This document shows, one piece after another, positions 22,136 through 32,560 of a DNA stretch of 64,000 nucleotides (positions within the stretch are counted from its first letter, which is position 1; every line of letters begins with the position of its first letter). The stretch spans positions 94,751 to 158,750 of the forward strand of contig BJOX01000160.1 of assembly GCA_009731375.1 (NCBI GenBank), in the 5' to 3' direction. The notes under the pieces are model-generated. The model did no database searches. It was not told the DNA's origin and worked only from the letters and a program-made list of their open reading frames with translations. This DNA is from Paulinella micropora (lineage: Eukaryota > Cercozoa > Imbricatea > Euglyphida). Position numbers and translations under genes: made by a program.

Positions 22136-23114
22136 CTTTCTTTTTTGATCGTGTTGAAGTTCTTATATTATCGCTGTCAATACTTTCTCTTTTTAGTTGT
22201 TCTTTCGTTTTTTTCTCTTTAGTAATTTGTCTAACTTTATCGGCTAACTGCTCTGCCGGTTCTTCTTCTTTCGGTTGTTCTCTAATATTGGTTTTTAATA
22301 ATTTATCAGGACTAACTAAATCTTTTTCCTCTGATAGCACAATCTTATAACCTTTACGACCCTTAACCTTGAATATAGTTTTACTAAATTGCTTATCACC
22401 TTTAGAAAAAATAGTTCTTTGGAGTTCCTTTCTTACCCTTGTATTTACTGGGAATTCATTAATTAAAGGATTTCTGTATATTTCCTGGGTGTTTTTTTCA
22501 GTCCCTTCATAAACATTAATAGGTACGGCTTTAATTGTTGTATGATATGTTTTATTATAAGCATCAACAACCTCATGAATAATCGGCACCCATTGAAAAT
22601 TTTCATTAAATTCCCATATTAAATTTAATTCATTCCGTATTGTTCTAATAAATCTATCTATTATCCCCATTGTTCTGTGATCGCCTACTTGAACCGGTCT
22701 GTGTTCAATATTGTTTTGTCTAAAATATTCAGCCACTTGACCCTTAAACTCACCACCATTATCTGAAGTAATACCTTTAGGGACTTCTTTCGTAAATATT
22801 TTTTTTAATCCTTCCAAAACATAACCTGTAGTTTTATTTTTAATTGGTTCAATCCACCCACGACGGCTATAGACATCAATGGCTACTAGTCCGAAATTAT
22901 AGTTAGCATTATCTTTCTTTGTTGCAACTTTTGACATGTCCATTAAGTCAATAAAAACTTGGCTTAGTGGTTTAGCCTCTGGGGCAGTTATTGTGTTCCA
23001 TATCTTAGCGGGCTTTGATTGCTTGTGTATTTCAATTGCTTCTTCAAGTTTTTCTTTCCGCTCTGTCTGCTCAGGAGTTTCTTGTTTTTGTTGCTGACTG
23101 TGTTTGTAGTCCAT
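22116..23114 (-). CDS. Retroviral-type (rve) integrase of Polinton/virophage class
   Basis: 332 aa. The RNase H-fold catalytic core spans about residues 45-200: FIDLMDMSK (Asp56 or 59), GITSDNGGEF (Asp118), and MGIIDRFIRTIRNEL. The third acidic residue (153), about 35 after Asp118, is Asp where Glu is usual. A basic C-terminal SH3/chromo-like module follows (FSKTIFKVKGRKGYKIVL, about 255-275), then a charged tail. No HHCC finger precedes the core, only a Glu/Lys-rich helix. It would insert viral DNA into the host genome. It is distinct from the Ty3/gypsy integrase at 5.0-7.2 kb (different C-terminus, strongly AT-rich codons). Confidence 0.9.
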   Translation of the reverse strand: MDYKHSQQQKQETPEQTERKEKLEEAIEIHKQSKPAKIWNTITAPEAKPLSQVFIDLMDMSKVATKKDNANYNFGLVAIDVYSRRGWIEPIKNKTTGYVLEGLKKIFTKEVPKGITSDNGGEFKGQVAEYFRQNNIEHRPVQVGDHRTMGIIDRFIRTIRNELNLIWEFNENFQWVPIIHEVVDAYNKTYHTTIKAVPINVYEGTEKNTQEIYRNPLINEFPVNTRVRKELQRTIFSKGDKQFSKTIFKVKGRKGYKIVLSEEKDLVSPDKLLKTNIREQPKEEEPAEQLADKVRQITKEKKTKEQLKRESIDSDNIRTSTRSKKKVDKLDL

Positions 23115-23131
23115 GATATATTATCAACATT

Positions 23132-23650
23132 TTAAGAACATCTTTGAGACATCATCATTATTTTTTTCTTTCTTGCTTGGTTTCTCTGCTTGATTATAAA
23201 CATTAACTGATATGTTTGACTTCTTACCATTTCCTTTCTTAGATTTAGGCTTCGGCTCTTCTTCACTTTCTTCACTTTTGCTTTCGCTCTCATCAGGTTC
23301 TGGCTCAGGACCGGCTTTTTAATTACTTTCTTCTTTGCTTCCGCTTTCTTTCTTCTTATTTTCATCTTAGCAATCTTTTCTGCAATGATATCAGTAAAAT
23401 CACATTCTTCATCGCTCTCACTGCTTTCTTCAGGTGTATCATCTTGGTCCTTTCCATTAATAATATCATTAGCAACACCCATTTCGGCCATGCGGTTTAT
23501 CTTTTCCTCCATCTCTTCATCATCGCCTACATAAGCATTTCTACACTTTGCTAATTTCTCTTTCGCTATTTCAACCTTATATTGCTTTTTGCTCTTAATA
23601 CTTTCCACAGCTTTACCCCAATTCTTACGACTTGCTTTGGGAGACGGCAT
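23132..23650 (-). pseudogene. Acidic/basic low-complexity viral protein with a 3' frameshift
   Basis: The ATG is at 23650. The first about 115 residues are charged, with an acidic centre (DDTPEESSESDEECDF) and a basic helix. Past an A-run near 23318 the used frame becomes Lys-rich and poor, while the next frame continues the acidic pattern (EPEPDESESKSEESEEEPKP) and runs to a stop at about 23117. So one base was lost or gained in the A-run. No function is assigned. It lies directly upstream of the integrase on the same strand and may be co-transcribed. Confidence 0.6.
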
Positions 23651-23751
23651 TTATACTAAGATTATTATATTTTAGTATTTTTAAAATTACATATTTATTT
23701 GAAACTTTTTAGAAAAGTTTCACAAAAATGATTTTGCTCACTTTGTATATA

Positions 23752-25335
23752 ATGAGTCAATATAAATCATTAATCGGCTTGTCAGAAATCGCGACAGACA
23801 GCCTTTCAATCGCCAACCTTGACCTAACCAATACCAACATAGTGGGTTTAAACACTGACAGAGTGCCAGAAGATTCCGACCCAATAAATCTTTATTATAC
23901 TGATGCACGATTTGACACACGTCTCGCTTTAAAATCAACAACTGACCTAAAAGAAGGACTTAATTATTATTGGACTGATAACCGCTTTGACACACGTCTC
24001 GCTTTAAAATTAACATCAGACATCAAAGAAGGAAAAAATTTATACTATACAGAACAACGAGTGAGTGACAACGACGAAGTCAAAGCCTCAACTCAACACC
24101 GCTCTAATACTTCCAATCCGCATCAAACCAGTCTATACAATCTGATTGACACTAACATATCTGCACCAGTGGTCGGTCAATACTTAACATATAATGATGT
24201 AGATGGTAAATGGAGGAATACCGCCCTTGGTTCAATTGACACACTTTCTGATGTAGTCATAACCGCACCAATAGCCACTAATAGTTATCTAACATATAAT
24301 TCAATAAACTGGGTAAATAAAACATTTCCGATAAATGTTGATGAATTCGGCAATATTAATATGGGAAGGAAGAATATAACAGGAGTTAATTTGCTAAATA
24401 CCAAAGATGTTGATGAATGGATATTTGAGCATAATGATAATAATGATAAAGTGTCAGCAGGTGGAAGTATAGATAGCCACAGCGATGTGACAATAACAAG
24501 CTTCCCAGCAGATAATCAATTACTCATTTATAGCACAGGACAATGGAGAAACACTACATCACCCTTTCTTAGATTAGACGGCACTGCTAGTATGACTGGA
24601 GGACTAAATATGAATGGTTATGCTATTTCAGGGGCTTCTACGTATAATGGAATTAATCTCGCTAATCTCGCAGTTGATGGTTCGGTGGTCAAACTAACAG
24701 GAGACCAAACCATAGTAGGAATTAAAACATTTAGCAGTATAATAAATGCGAGTGCGGGGATTGATATGAAAAGTCAAAACATTACAAATGTAAATCAACT
24801 AAATGGCAGGTCTATCACAACTTGGCTATCAGAGCACGATACGAACACGGCGAAAGTGTCGGCGAGTGGAAGTATTGATACACATAGCGATGTGATTATA
24901 ACAACAGCATCAGATAATCAACTACTCATTGAAAGCACTGGACAATGGAGAAACACAAACTCACCCTTTCTTAGATTAGACGGCACTGCTAGTATGACGG
25001 GAGGACTAAATATGGGAAATCAAAATATAACAAATGTAAATATTGTTGATGGTGTGGATGGTTCTGTTCTTGATACTTCGGCAGTTAAAACCTCAGGAAA
25101 CCAAACCATAGCAGGAATTAAGACATATAGCAGCGGTGTTGAAATAACTGGAAATTCAATAAATTCACCAACAAAGGGAACATTCATTGTTTTCAATTCT
25201 ACCAGTAATATCGGGTCTATTGCTAGTTTGGATATGAACACGGCAACATATTACAACTTTGAAATTTCTGCGAAAAAAATAAGCTTTATTATTGACGGGA
25301 CGATTGTTTCGTGGTTTGATGCGCCAACGAATACG
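23752..25335 (+). pseudogene. Tail-fibre-like repeat protein, 3' truncated
   Basis: I chose the ATG at 23752 (MSQYKSLIGL) because it follows a TATA-like leader; an earlier in-frame ATG at 23728 exists. The N-terminal third has phage-tail-fibre-like repeats (LYYTDARFDTRLALKS, YYWTDNRFDTRLALKL, NLYYTEQRV). The centre holds two long near-identical repeats with GQWRNT.SPFLRLDGTASM (about 24460-24680 and 24860-25050). This repetitive beta-rich composition suits a trimeric host-attachment fibre. The viral frame stops making sense near 25335, where GC-rich DNA begins; the formal ORF runs on to 25398 by chance. Confidence 0.75.
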
Positions 25336-25399
25336 TCGTGTATTGCCACCCGCTGGTGGTTAGTGAAAGCCCGACACCGGTCTGCAGAGCTGCCATGAC

Positions 25400-26798
25400 C
25401 AGCTAACCTTGTTCTGCAAAGGATGCAACAAAAGCTGGGAGCCATCCGTCGCAGAGTTTCTGCACGACGTCCAGGACGGCCAGCCGCACTGCCCTGGTGG
25501 GCGTTTGTCAACAGAACGCTGGGAAGGTGCGGGAACAACTGTGGTGGCACTCAAAAAACATTGGGGGGGGGGGCGCGTGGCTGAAGCTGCAATGTGCTGC
25601 CGGGGACGTACAGGAGGAGTTCTGCAGCAAACACGATATACGTAGCTGGGATGGCGGCGCTTTGTATCCACGGACCTGCTTTCAGTGCCAATTAGCTAAG
25701 ACCTACGGTGGCGCGGAGTGTGCCCCTTTATCTGTACCAGGAGCAACCTGAGTGGATAGGGGCGGACGAATGGAGGAGCAAGTACGCCGGGCGACAAGTG
25801 TATTTGGATGCTAAGGGCCTCGTGGGCACAGGAGGCCCCTGGCCACCCTGCTATGTTAGTAAGCCTGGCACCAGGGACGCCGAGACCCCTGCACAGCAAG
25901 ACCTGGCCGCGAGCGCAAAGCAACTAGCTCAGGAAGCTAATCAGCTCCAAATAGCCTGCGAGGAGGCACGCGGAAACGGGTTGGCAGGAGTGCTAGACAA
26001 ACTAGAGAAATTGGGGTCATTAGTGTCTGAGATGAAGCGATCGATTCCATCTGATGAACACTTGCTCAAACGCGCACGGGCCATTCGCAGGCTGTTGCAA
26101 GTTGTACGTGACAACATACAGAAACCTATTGATTTCGGCAGGTACAACGGTACGGGCTGGTTGGCCTTACTTCGCGATTCAGATTATCTGGAATGGTGCG
26201 TCCAACAGAAAGACGAACGTCTGCTTTCGGCCGCGAGGGAGGCCACGGAGGCACGTGAACTAGCACAGGCGCTGGGTGCAAGCTGCCTGCCAGAACAAGC
26301 TGTCCGTTGGAGTCTGAGAAACATTATTCTGCTAAGCTAAGATTGTGTGAATGGTTGCGCGAAAAGACTAAGGACGGAAAGCTGTCCTGGGGTACGTTGC
26401 AAACTTCGCAAGGATTTACGGGCCGTCACAAAGGAGTGCTGGGCGAGTACCCGGTGGGCAATGAGCTGTTATCAAATCAGATTCAATCGGCTATCTATGC
26501 GCCGTGGCGGCTGCTGGACCACGACGATCTGAAACTAAGCATCACAAACGTAGAGGAAAAACTAGCGACAATATCTCGGGTGATTGACGTAGTTGTGCTC
26601 TCTAGTCGGGGACCGGCCCTTGGTTTCGAAGTCAAATACACCAACCGGTCGGACGACCCTGCCAGGCTAAAGAAGATCCAAGACCTCACTCCGGAGGGTT
26701 TTAAGCTGTTTGAAATCGATGCGAAATGGATACGCCAGCAGCCTGAACAAGTACTCCCGACCCGGTTGCTGCTTCGGAGACTGCTGCCTCTGCCCTAG
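25400..26798 (+). pseudogene. Zinc-binding protein with C-terminal PD-(D/E)XK-like nuclease domain
   Basis: Coding signal runs through several frames. Cys-rich N-terminal segments (FCKGCNKSW, then FCSKHD...CFQCQLAK, 25409-25720) precede a helical middle (25740-26320). The C-terminal domain at 26320-26798 begins HYSAKLRLCEWLRE and has VIDVVVL...GPALGFEVKYTNRSD. An Asp on one strand followed by ExK on the next is the PD-(D/E)XK pattern, and the lead-in resembles CoiA-like competence nucleases. A frame change at 26307-26340 separates middle and nuclease; more lie near 25560-25740. A possible AATAAA signal follows at 26842. The function is inferred from motifs only. Confidence 0.5.
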
Positions 26799-26841
26799 TT
26801 TAGCCACACCACGAGGAGAGGGATGACCGCTGCCGAGTGTT

Positions 26842-26847
26842 TTAATA
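26842..26847 (+). promoter_or_regulatory. Possible polyadenylation signal (AATAAA)
   Basis: AATAAA lies 44 bp after the nuclease-like stop codon, in otherwise GC-rich DNA. Confidence 0.4.
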
Positions 26848-27116
26848 AAAATCCTTCCTGTACCTGCCTCCACTTTCCTGGCTCAGACTATGGTGGCAGC
26901 TCCCTGCCGGTAGCGCTGTGAGCGATCGTCGCCCGTGTCAGCCCGCGCTCACCCCGCACCAGCCCTGATAGTACCAGAGCCGTTTGCGCACGACGGTGGC
27001 CTTGGCCGGGCCTAGCGCTGGTACTGCCAGTTCGTGCGGTGCCTGCCGGGCCCAGGGGGCGCTGCGGGCGTGCTGAGCTGCGCGACACAGAGCCCCAGAC
27101 GCCGCTCACTCAGGAA

Positions 27117-27118
<2 letters not shown>

Positions 27119-27150
<32 letters not shown>

Positions 27151-27163
27151 CCCNNNNNNNNNN
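27119..27163. other. Poly-C tract followed by 10-N gap
   Basis: C-run at about 27119-27153 immediately before Ns at 27154-27163. The assembly stopped in a homopolymer. Confidence 0.9.
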
Positions 27164-27254
27164 GTGCGTGCTGCACACTCTCCCCCCCCCGTTCCGCCCG
27201 CCCCCTCCCCTGGCCCCGCCTGCCCTGGGCCGCGTGGCGGCGGCAGCCGCGCGC

Positions 27255-28210
27255 TCAAGTGGTGGTGCAGACACGCGCGAAGGACTGCTGTACATGTTCG
27301 ATCTGCGCCAGCCTGCCCTCGGCCTCCCGGGCTCTCTTCTCCCAACTCGCGCGCTCCTGCTCCTCCCGCGCCAGCCGTGCGGCCGCGCCTGCGGCCTCCC
27401 GGGCTTTCCTTTCCCAACTAGCGCGCTCCTGCTCCTCCCGCGCCAGCCGTGCGGCCGCGCCCGCGGCCTCCCGCCGGTGTCGCTCGCCCTCCTGCGCCAG
27501 CGCTAAACTGGCCTGCTCCAGCCGCGCCGTCGCCGAAACGGCCAGCTGCTGCCATCGCTGGCTGTCCTGGCGAGCCCTGGCCAGCGAAGCCCCCTCGTCC
27601 TCCGGCCCGCCGGGGGCGGGCGTCGCGTCGTCCGCCGCCGGCCGGAAGCAGCGCGCGCGCAGGACGGCCAGCGTGCAAGTCTCAACCACGCGGCGAGACA
27701 TCCGCTCAGCGTCTAGGGCGGACCGCGCGTCCTGCACCTCTTGCTCCAGCCGCCGGTACTGGTCCAGCACCCGCCGGGCGTACGCCCGGTGCGACTGCGC
27801 CGCCTCCAGGCCATGCATTGACAGGGCGCACACGGCCGCGAGCTCCCGTGTGCGAGCCCCCTGCCGCACGTCCGCCGCCTAGCACTGCAGTTGTAGCAGG
27901 GCCTGGTACTGTCTTTCGGTGTGGCATGGCTCCGACCCGCGCGGGCCGTGCCGGTGGCAGATGCCGGCCTCCCCCGCGCGCCGCAACACCTTGTACTTGA
28001 GGTGGCAGAAGCTACAGGCGCGTTGCCAGGGCTTCCACCCCTCGGCCGGCGCGGGCCTGTACCTGCCCAGCAGCCGGCCGTCATGGTTGTGCCGGAACTG
28101 CGACTCCACGCCAGCCGCGTGCCTGGCGGGCGGACCGCCGTCACCTGCGCCGAGATCATGCCGCTGCGGTGGAAAGAGGGGGGGCGGCAGGAGTTCTGCC
28201 GGCGGAAACC
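27255..28210 (-). pseudogene. Zinc-finger plus coiled-coil protein, split by a single TAG
   Basis: On the minus strand one frame encodes a Cys/His segment (RACSFCHLKYKVLRRAGEAG, then CHRHGPRGSEPCH, about 28020-27920). It hits one TAG at 27876-27878 and continues in the same frame to 27255 as a long helical, Glu/Arg/Ala-rich coiled coil. Near its end are two tandem copies of EAAGAAARLAREEQERASWE. Coiled-coil character on both sides of the stop shows the TAG cuts one protein. The N-terminal limit is unclear because low-complexity GC-rich sequence and a gap precede it. Family unknown. Confidence 0.5.
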
Positions 28211-28308
28211 CAGGGAGGGAGGAGAGGGGGAGAAGAAGCAGCGGACGGACGGACGCCCACCGGGCGCGCCCGGGCCACCGGAGGAGGGGAGGGCTGAGCG
28301 GTGGGAGA

Positions 28309-28368
28309 GGGAGGGGGGGGGGGGGGGGAGGGGCCCCCCCCCCCCCCCCCCCCNNNNNNNNNNGGGGG
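28309..28368. other. G-run, C-run and 10-N gap
   Basis: A G-run of about 20, then a C-run of about 20, then Ns at 28354-28363 and a short G-run. The two homopolymers are complementary and could form a hairpin that blocked sequencing. Confidence 0.85.
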
Positions 28369-28609
28369 TGCGGCGGCACTGGACCGCCACTACCCGCGGG
28401 CGGTATGCAGGCGGACAGTAGCACCGTTTCGGCGGCCGAGGCCTCGCCGGGCCGGCGGCCGGGCGCCCTCCGGGGGCGCGAGGAGGATAGCGAAGGTGGC
28501 TGGTCCCGCTCTGGCGCCCAAACCTTTCTGCCCCAGCAGCCCAGCAGCCTGACGGAGGACCTACGGGAGGCGCTAGACTGCCTGGCCTGGCTGAGCCCCC
28601 CCCTCTTGG

Positions 28610-28930
28610 TATGTCACCGGCGGCCTGCACGGGCTGGCGACGTACGTTAGCGCCGACGCTAAAGCGTCGGGGGCCGCGGCCTTGGTCGAGTACAAGTGCG
28701 TAGCCTGCGAGCCATTGCGCTACCTGCCCACCGTCAGCGCTGCAGTGGAGGCGAGCAACCTGCGCCTCGCGCGCCTGCCGGAAGGAGAGTGCGGCTTGGG
28801 GGCGCGTTGCCTGGCCGTGAGAACGGTGTGGCCACTCCCCCCGGCCCACGGTGCGCCCGGCGTGCACGCTGGCTCCACGCCGCTGCTGCGCAGCCTGTCC
28901 GAGGCAGAGCTCTGCTTGTATTCACAATAA
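28610..28930 (+). pseudogene. Fragment of a Cys-containing protein, plus strand
   Basis: Open frame with balanced residue use (WYVTGGLHGLATYVSADAK, YKCVACEPLRYLPTVSAAV) ending at 28930. Upstream coding continues in another frame across a C-run at 28598-28605, which suggests an indel there. No family recognised. It may be part of the same GC-rich element as the two genes before it. Confidence 0.35.
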
Positions 28931-28980
28931 GAAGATTTCGTGATCAAGAACAGGCTCCACGCCACCCCCCTGCCTACTAG

Positions 28981-29026
28981 GACGGAGACTTATGGGAGTA
29001 GGGGCCGCCCCGGGTCCGGTCGTAGG
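28981..29026 (+). repeat. Left terminal inverted repeat
   Basis: Matches the complement of 37620-37658: GACGGAGACTTATGG then AGTAGGGGCCG, one extra G in this copy, then GGTCGTAGG after a diverged spacer. Confidence 0.8.
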
Positions 29027-29499
29027 GAAACTTTTTTTGCATGCAAAGTTTCAAATATTAAAATAATGACGTAGAACACTGTTTAAAACTGTAATATTGT
29101 ATTTTAATGCAAAAAAACAATGTTTGAACTATTATTAAGGTGCGTAGATGAGCATGCAGACCATAGCAGATAGCGGCCTGCACCGGTACTTGCAAAGTGC
29201 ACGTGCTACATGTTACCTGCTATCAGCGCGTAAGTACAAACGATACAAACACGATTTCGATGCAGATTTAATTGAATTCAGCTTTTGTTGCCACTAATTA
29301 TTTTTTTCTGGTCCTGGTGGCACCCGCCAGCCACTCGCCAGTACAAGTACGCTAAGCTAGTGACAACATGCAATAATTCAAAGTCCTGCAGTGCCAGTGC
29401 AAAGACACAGTGTCAGCATCTCAAGCAGCTACATTTCTAAGGACTTTCAACATGGTTGGCCTCATTCAGCTGCTAAAATTAAAAAAAAACCACGCCCAC
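29027..29499. other. Subterminal non-coding DNA of the 8.7-kb element
   Basis: AT-rich, no ORF. Contains an imperfect inverted repeat (AACTTTTTTTGCATGCAAAGTTT, about 29030). Presumed 3' untranslated and subterminal sequence. Confidence 0.5.
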
Positions 29500-32400
29500 T
29501 CACTCATCCTCCTCCAGATCTGATTCATCATCAGATGAAGCCAAGCCACCGCAGTTAATGCATCCTGCGAATTCCTGATCACCTGGACCTAATGGATTTG
29601 GATAATTACAATACGCGCACATCCAGCGCGTTGCGGGCTCTTCGTACTCGCTCCCTTCATCATCTTCTGCGTCGCTTTCAGCATATGAGTCTACCTTCGC
29701 CGCCTTGGAGCGAGGCTGTCTGGTAGAAGCTGCTGCGGCCGCGCCCGAGGAATTAGAAGCAGTAGGTTTAATTGTAGCAGCCTGCTTGCTAGCTCTCTTC
29801 TCCACCCCTTTCTTTCCACTGCTGACGGGCACTTCGCTGTCGGCTGCTGCGCCCTCGGGTGACACACTGTTGGGCTGCTGTGCCATGTGCGCCTTGAGCC
29901 TTTCCTTCAACTCTGGTACCGTGCCGACAGATGACAGCCCCAACTGCTGACAGAGCTCGACTAGGCGCGGTTTGCGCAATTTCCCAACGTTGAAGCTCTT
30001 ATTCTGCAGCCTGCTGACGGGCACTTCGCTATCGGCTGCTGCGCCCTCGGGTGACACGCTGTTGGGCTGCTGTGCCATGTGCGCCTGGAGCCTTTCCTTC
30101 AACTCTGGTACCGTGCCGACAGAGGACAGCCCCAACTGCTGACAGAGCTCGGCTAGGCGCGGTTTGCGCAATTGCCCAACGTTGAAGCTCTTCTTTGCCT
30201 TCTTGTTTGCCGAACGCTGGGAGGCGAGCCGCTTGAAGTATGACATCTTTTGCTCCCGCGTCAGGTCCGCAGTTGCACCAGACTGCACATGAACCGCTGC
30301 CACACGCTCCCCTCGGCCATTCTTCGATGGGCATTTGTCGACGCCTTTGTGCGATGGATGGGGCTGCTTAAACCGCTGTGTGCATGGCTCGCACCTCTTG
30401 CCGCCAGCGACTTCGTCCGATCGCATGTCAAGGACAATGCGGTCGGCGTCGGGCGCAACGCTAGTGTAAGCACCAAAGGCAACACCGCTAATGAACTGTT
30501 TGCCAGAAGTGAGGGTGGGCCTGGAGTAACGAAACGAGCGCAAGTTGCGAAGGCCCCAAGAACTGAGTTTGCGAGGTTCAACCTTGTTCTCTTTCACCCA
30601 CTTCTCGATCACGTCTGCGTCGTGACCATAGAACCGGTTGTTGTCATATCCCGCTCCCTGCGCTGACTCAAGCCACTCCTCGACAAGAGCGAAGCCGCGC
30701 CCTTGCTCGACCTGGTCTTTAGTGAAGACCTTGGTAAACTTCCTCTTTGCTCCGTCGCATGGGTTCCACGCATGAAATGCACACAGCATGTCCGTGCTGA
30801 TATCCACTCCATACTTCTCCCAGTAGTGCGCCTCGGAAAAAACGAACTCATAGTTCTGAAAGTCGCCGCCGCCATCGCCAGTGCGAGTACCAGGGCCGGG
30901 AAAAGAAGAGATCTCCCCGCTTCCTCCATCTTCCTTGCTCCTCAGATGATAGTCCCAGCAGTAACGGGTGGTTGCGCCAGTGTGCTCAACCATCATGATG
31001 TTGTGGATGTACTCGTATTGCAACTGGCCGTCGGCGCGGCGGGTGACTACAGTAAAGAGCAGATCATTCATCTTGCAGCCTGTTTCAGAATACCAAGATA
31101 AATAATCTTGGTAAATGACCCACTCCCCGGACCCAGCCTCCAAACTCTCGACCTTAGCCTGGATATAGCTGCGTAGCATGCAACACATAAACTCAGCGGC
31201 TGCGATGTGCACAGGCAAGAAATATCGACCTGCGCTGCGCCTGGTACTGCTCATCGTGTCGTTGGCAACTCACTACCTTCGCCTTCAGTCGCTGGATCAG
31301 CTTCAGGTCCTGCTTGCCCTCTGGCTTTGCCTGTTCACGCTTGAGCTCGGCTTTCCATCTTTCCCAGTTATCATGCCACCGGCAGGGAACGGTCTTCGTA
31401 ATGCAGCGGAAGGTAATATTATCCTCTTTCAGGATCTTGTACAAGGATGCTTCATTTCGCGGCCTGTAAAAATGATTGCATGCATTGCCACAACGACCGC
31501 CGCACGTGTAGGCTCTTGCATTATCAGCAACCCACTGGGTGCCCTTCAGTTCGTACACCAGGCGCTCTACAGACCCTGCGTCAGCGACCATGGCCTTGTA
31601 GATATTGGGGAAAAGCTCAGTGCGGTAAGATTTGTAGAAAGAACCTGTGGTTCCATACCAGTAAAGAGTTTCTCGCCCTGACTTAGCGCCCATGTTCTCC
31701 AACACAATCCTTGCAGTCGCTTTCTTCTCCCACTGAGAAAAAGCCTCGCGGGATTCATCAGTCGTTCTTTTCTGTTCGAAAATGTCGACTTTATCAGGCT
31801 TTTCCCCTTTGGCACGTCCTTCCAGGACTTTTTTCTGCACAGCGAGTGCTTTGCGTGCATACCTCTCACTGACGGAAGTAAAGAAGGACTGGAACTCCTT
31901 CGCCGACATCTTGCCCCTCAGCTTGCCGATAATTGTTTGCTTGTGTGCAGAACGAGCCGGCAATTCAGCAACAATGTCACCAATGGCAGAAGCAGCTGCA
32001 GCCTGAGCCTTGTTAGTTTCTAGGAGGGCGCTGGTTTTGGGAAATCTCTGTCGCCCTTGCGCAGAGAGCAACATGGCCTGCAGCTCTTCATCACTAGGAA
32101 ACTCAGCCTCCACTACTGCAGCTGACCGTTTACATGCCTGGTACTCCCTACTCTTCTTGAGCCTCTTGGCATGCTGTTCGGAAACGGTTCTCTCGTCGAT
32201 ACGCTTTCTTGAGTGTCCACCCTGTCTTTGAAACGATCGCGATCCCGCAGACTGACTAGACTGACACCCTGAGTCTGAACATGAACCAGCTGACGTGCTA
32301 CAGCCATGCATGAATAGAGTGCTGTCGGTTGCTGTTGACGAACATGAGGAATGCTCGGATTCATCATCAACTAGCGTAGTAGTGTCTAGTAGATCACCAG

Positions 32401-32560
32401 GTGAGTGCTGCACTTCATGCCCACTGTAGCCAGTTAGCCTGCCACAAACAGGAAATACTGCAGGCCCTGATATGTTGGATTCATGTTTTCTATCATAAAA
32501 AATCATGTTTGACAGTGTGAGGGCATGAGAAACAAGTGTTGAGCTGATATCCAACTCCAT
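29500..32560 (-). CDS. Transposase-like protein with SAP-like repeats and RanBP2-type zinc finger (spliced)
   Basis: Two frames are joined in phase by an 82-nt GT-AG intron (donor GTGAGT, 31273-31192), giving about 992 aa. Exon 1 (32560-31274) has a Ser-rich N-terminus, a basic helical region and a Cys/His cluster (CGGRCGNACNHFY, then CITKTVPCRWH). Exon 2 (31191-29500) contains FVFSEAHYWEKYG...FHAWNPCDGA. That resembles the 'SDG...H..n.CDg..g..K' core of some DDE transposases, with the first Asp replaced by Glu; this is my inference. Two tandem SAP-like repeats (LRKPRLAELCQQLGLSSVGT and a near copy) follow, then a finger RWMCAYCNYPN...CINCGG. SAP and RanBP2 modules suggest DNA binding. It is divergent from the 33.0-kb gene. 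Confidence 0.65.
31192..31273 (-). other. 82-nt intron of the transposase-like gene
   Basis: Donor GTGAGT and acceptor CTGAG. Its length leaves remainder 1 on division by 3, which is exactly what is needed to join the two overlapping open frames. Alternative: a one-base indel. Confidence 0.55.

Larger units (their letters stand above)
21602..25335. mobile_element. PLV/virophage-like endogenous block 1
   Basis: Four closely spaced AT-rich genes without introns: zinc-finger protein (+), retroviral-type integrase (-), acidic protein (-), tail-fibre-like protein (+). Gene gaps of 4-100 bp and compact layout are viral rather than host-like. An integrase of this class is typical of Polintons, mavirus-type virophages and some PLVs. 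The right side stops inside the fibre gene where GC-rich DNA begins; no terminal repeat is visible on either side. Confidence 0.8.
25336..28980. other. GC-rich inserted block
   Basis: Composition jumps from AT-rich to GC-rich at about 25336 and falls back at about 28980. The block contains a plus-strand nuclease-like gene, a minus-strand zinc-finger/coiled-coil gene and a plus-strand fragment, all broken. It separates the truncated fibre gene from the inverted-repeat-bounded element at 28981. No terminal repeats are found, so its nature (host segment or transposon) is open. Confidence 0.55.

Noticed and set aside
27034-27882. Plus-strand Ala/Arg/Ser-rich ORFs at 27.0-28.0 kb
   Set aside because: Opposite strand of the coiled-coil gene in GC-rich DNA, where stops are rare; they also cross a gap.
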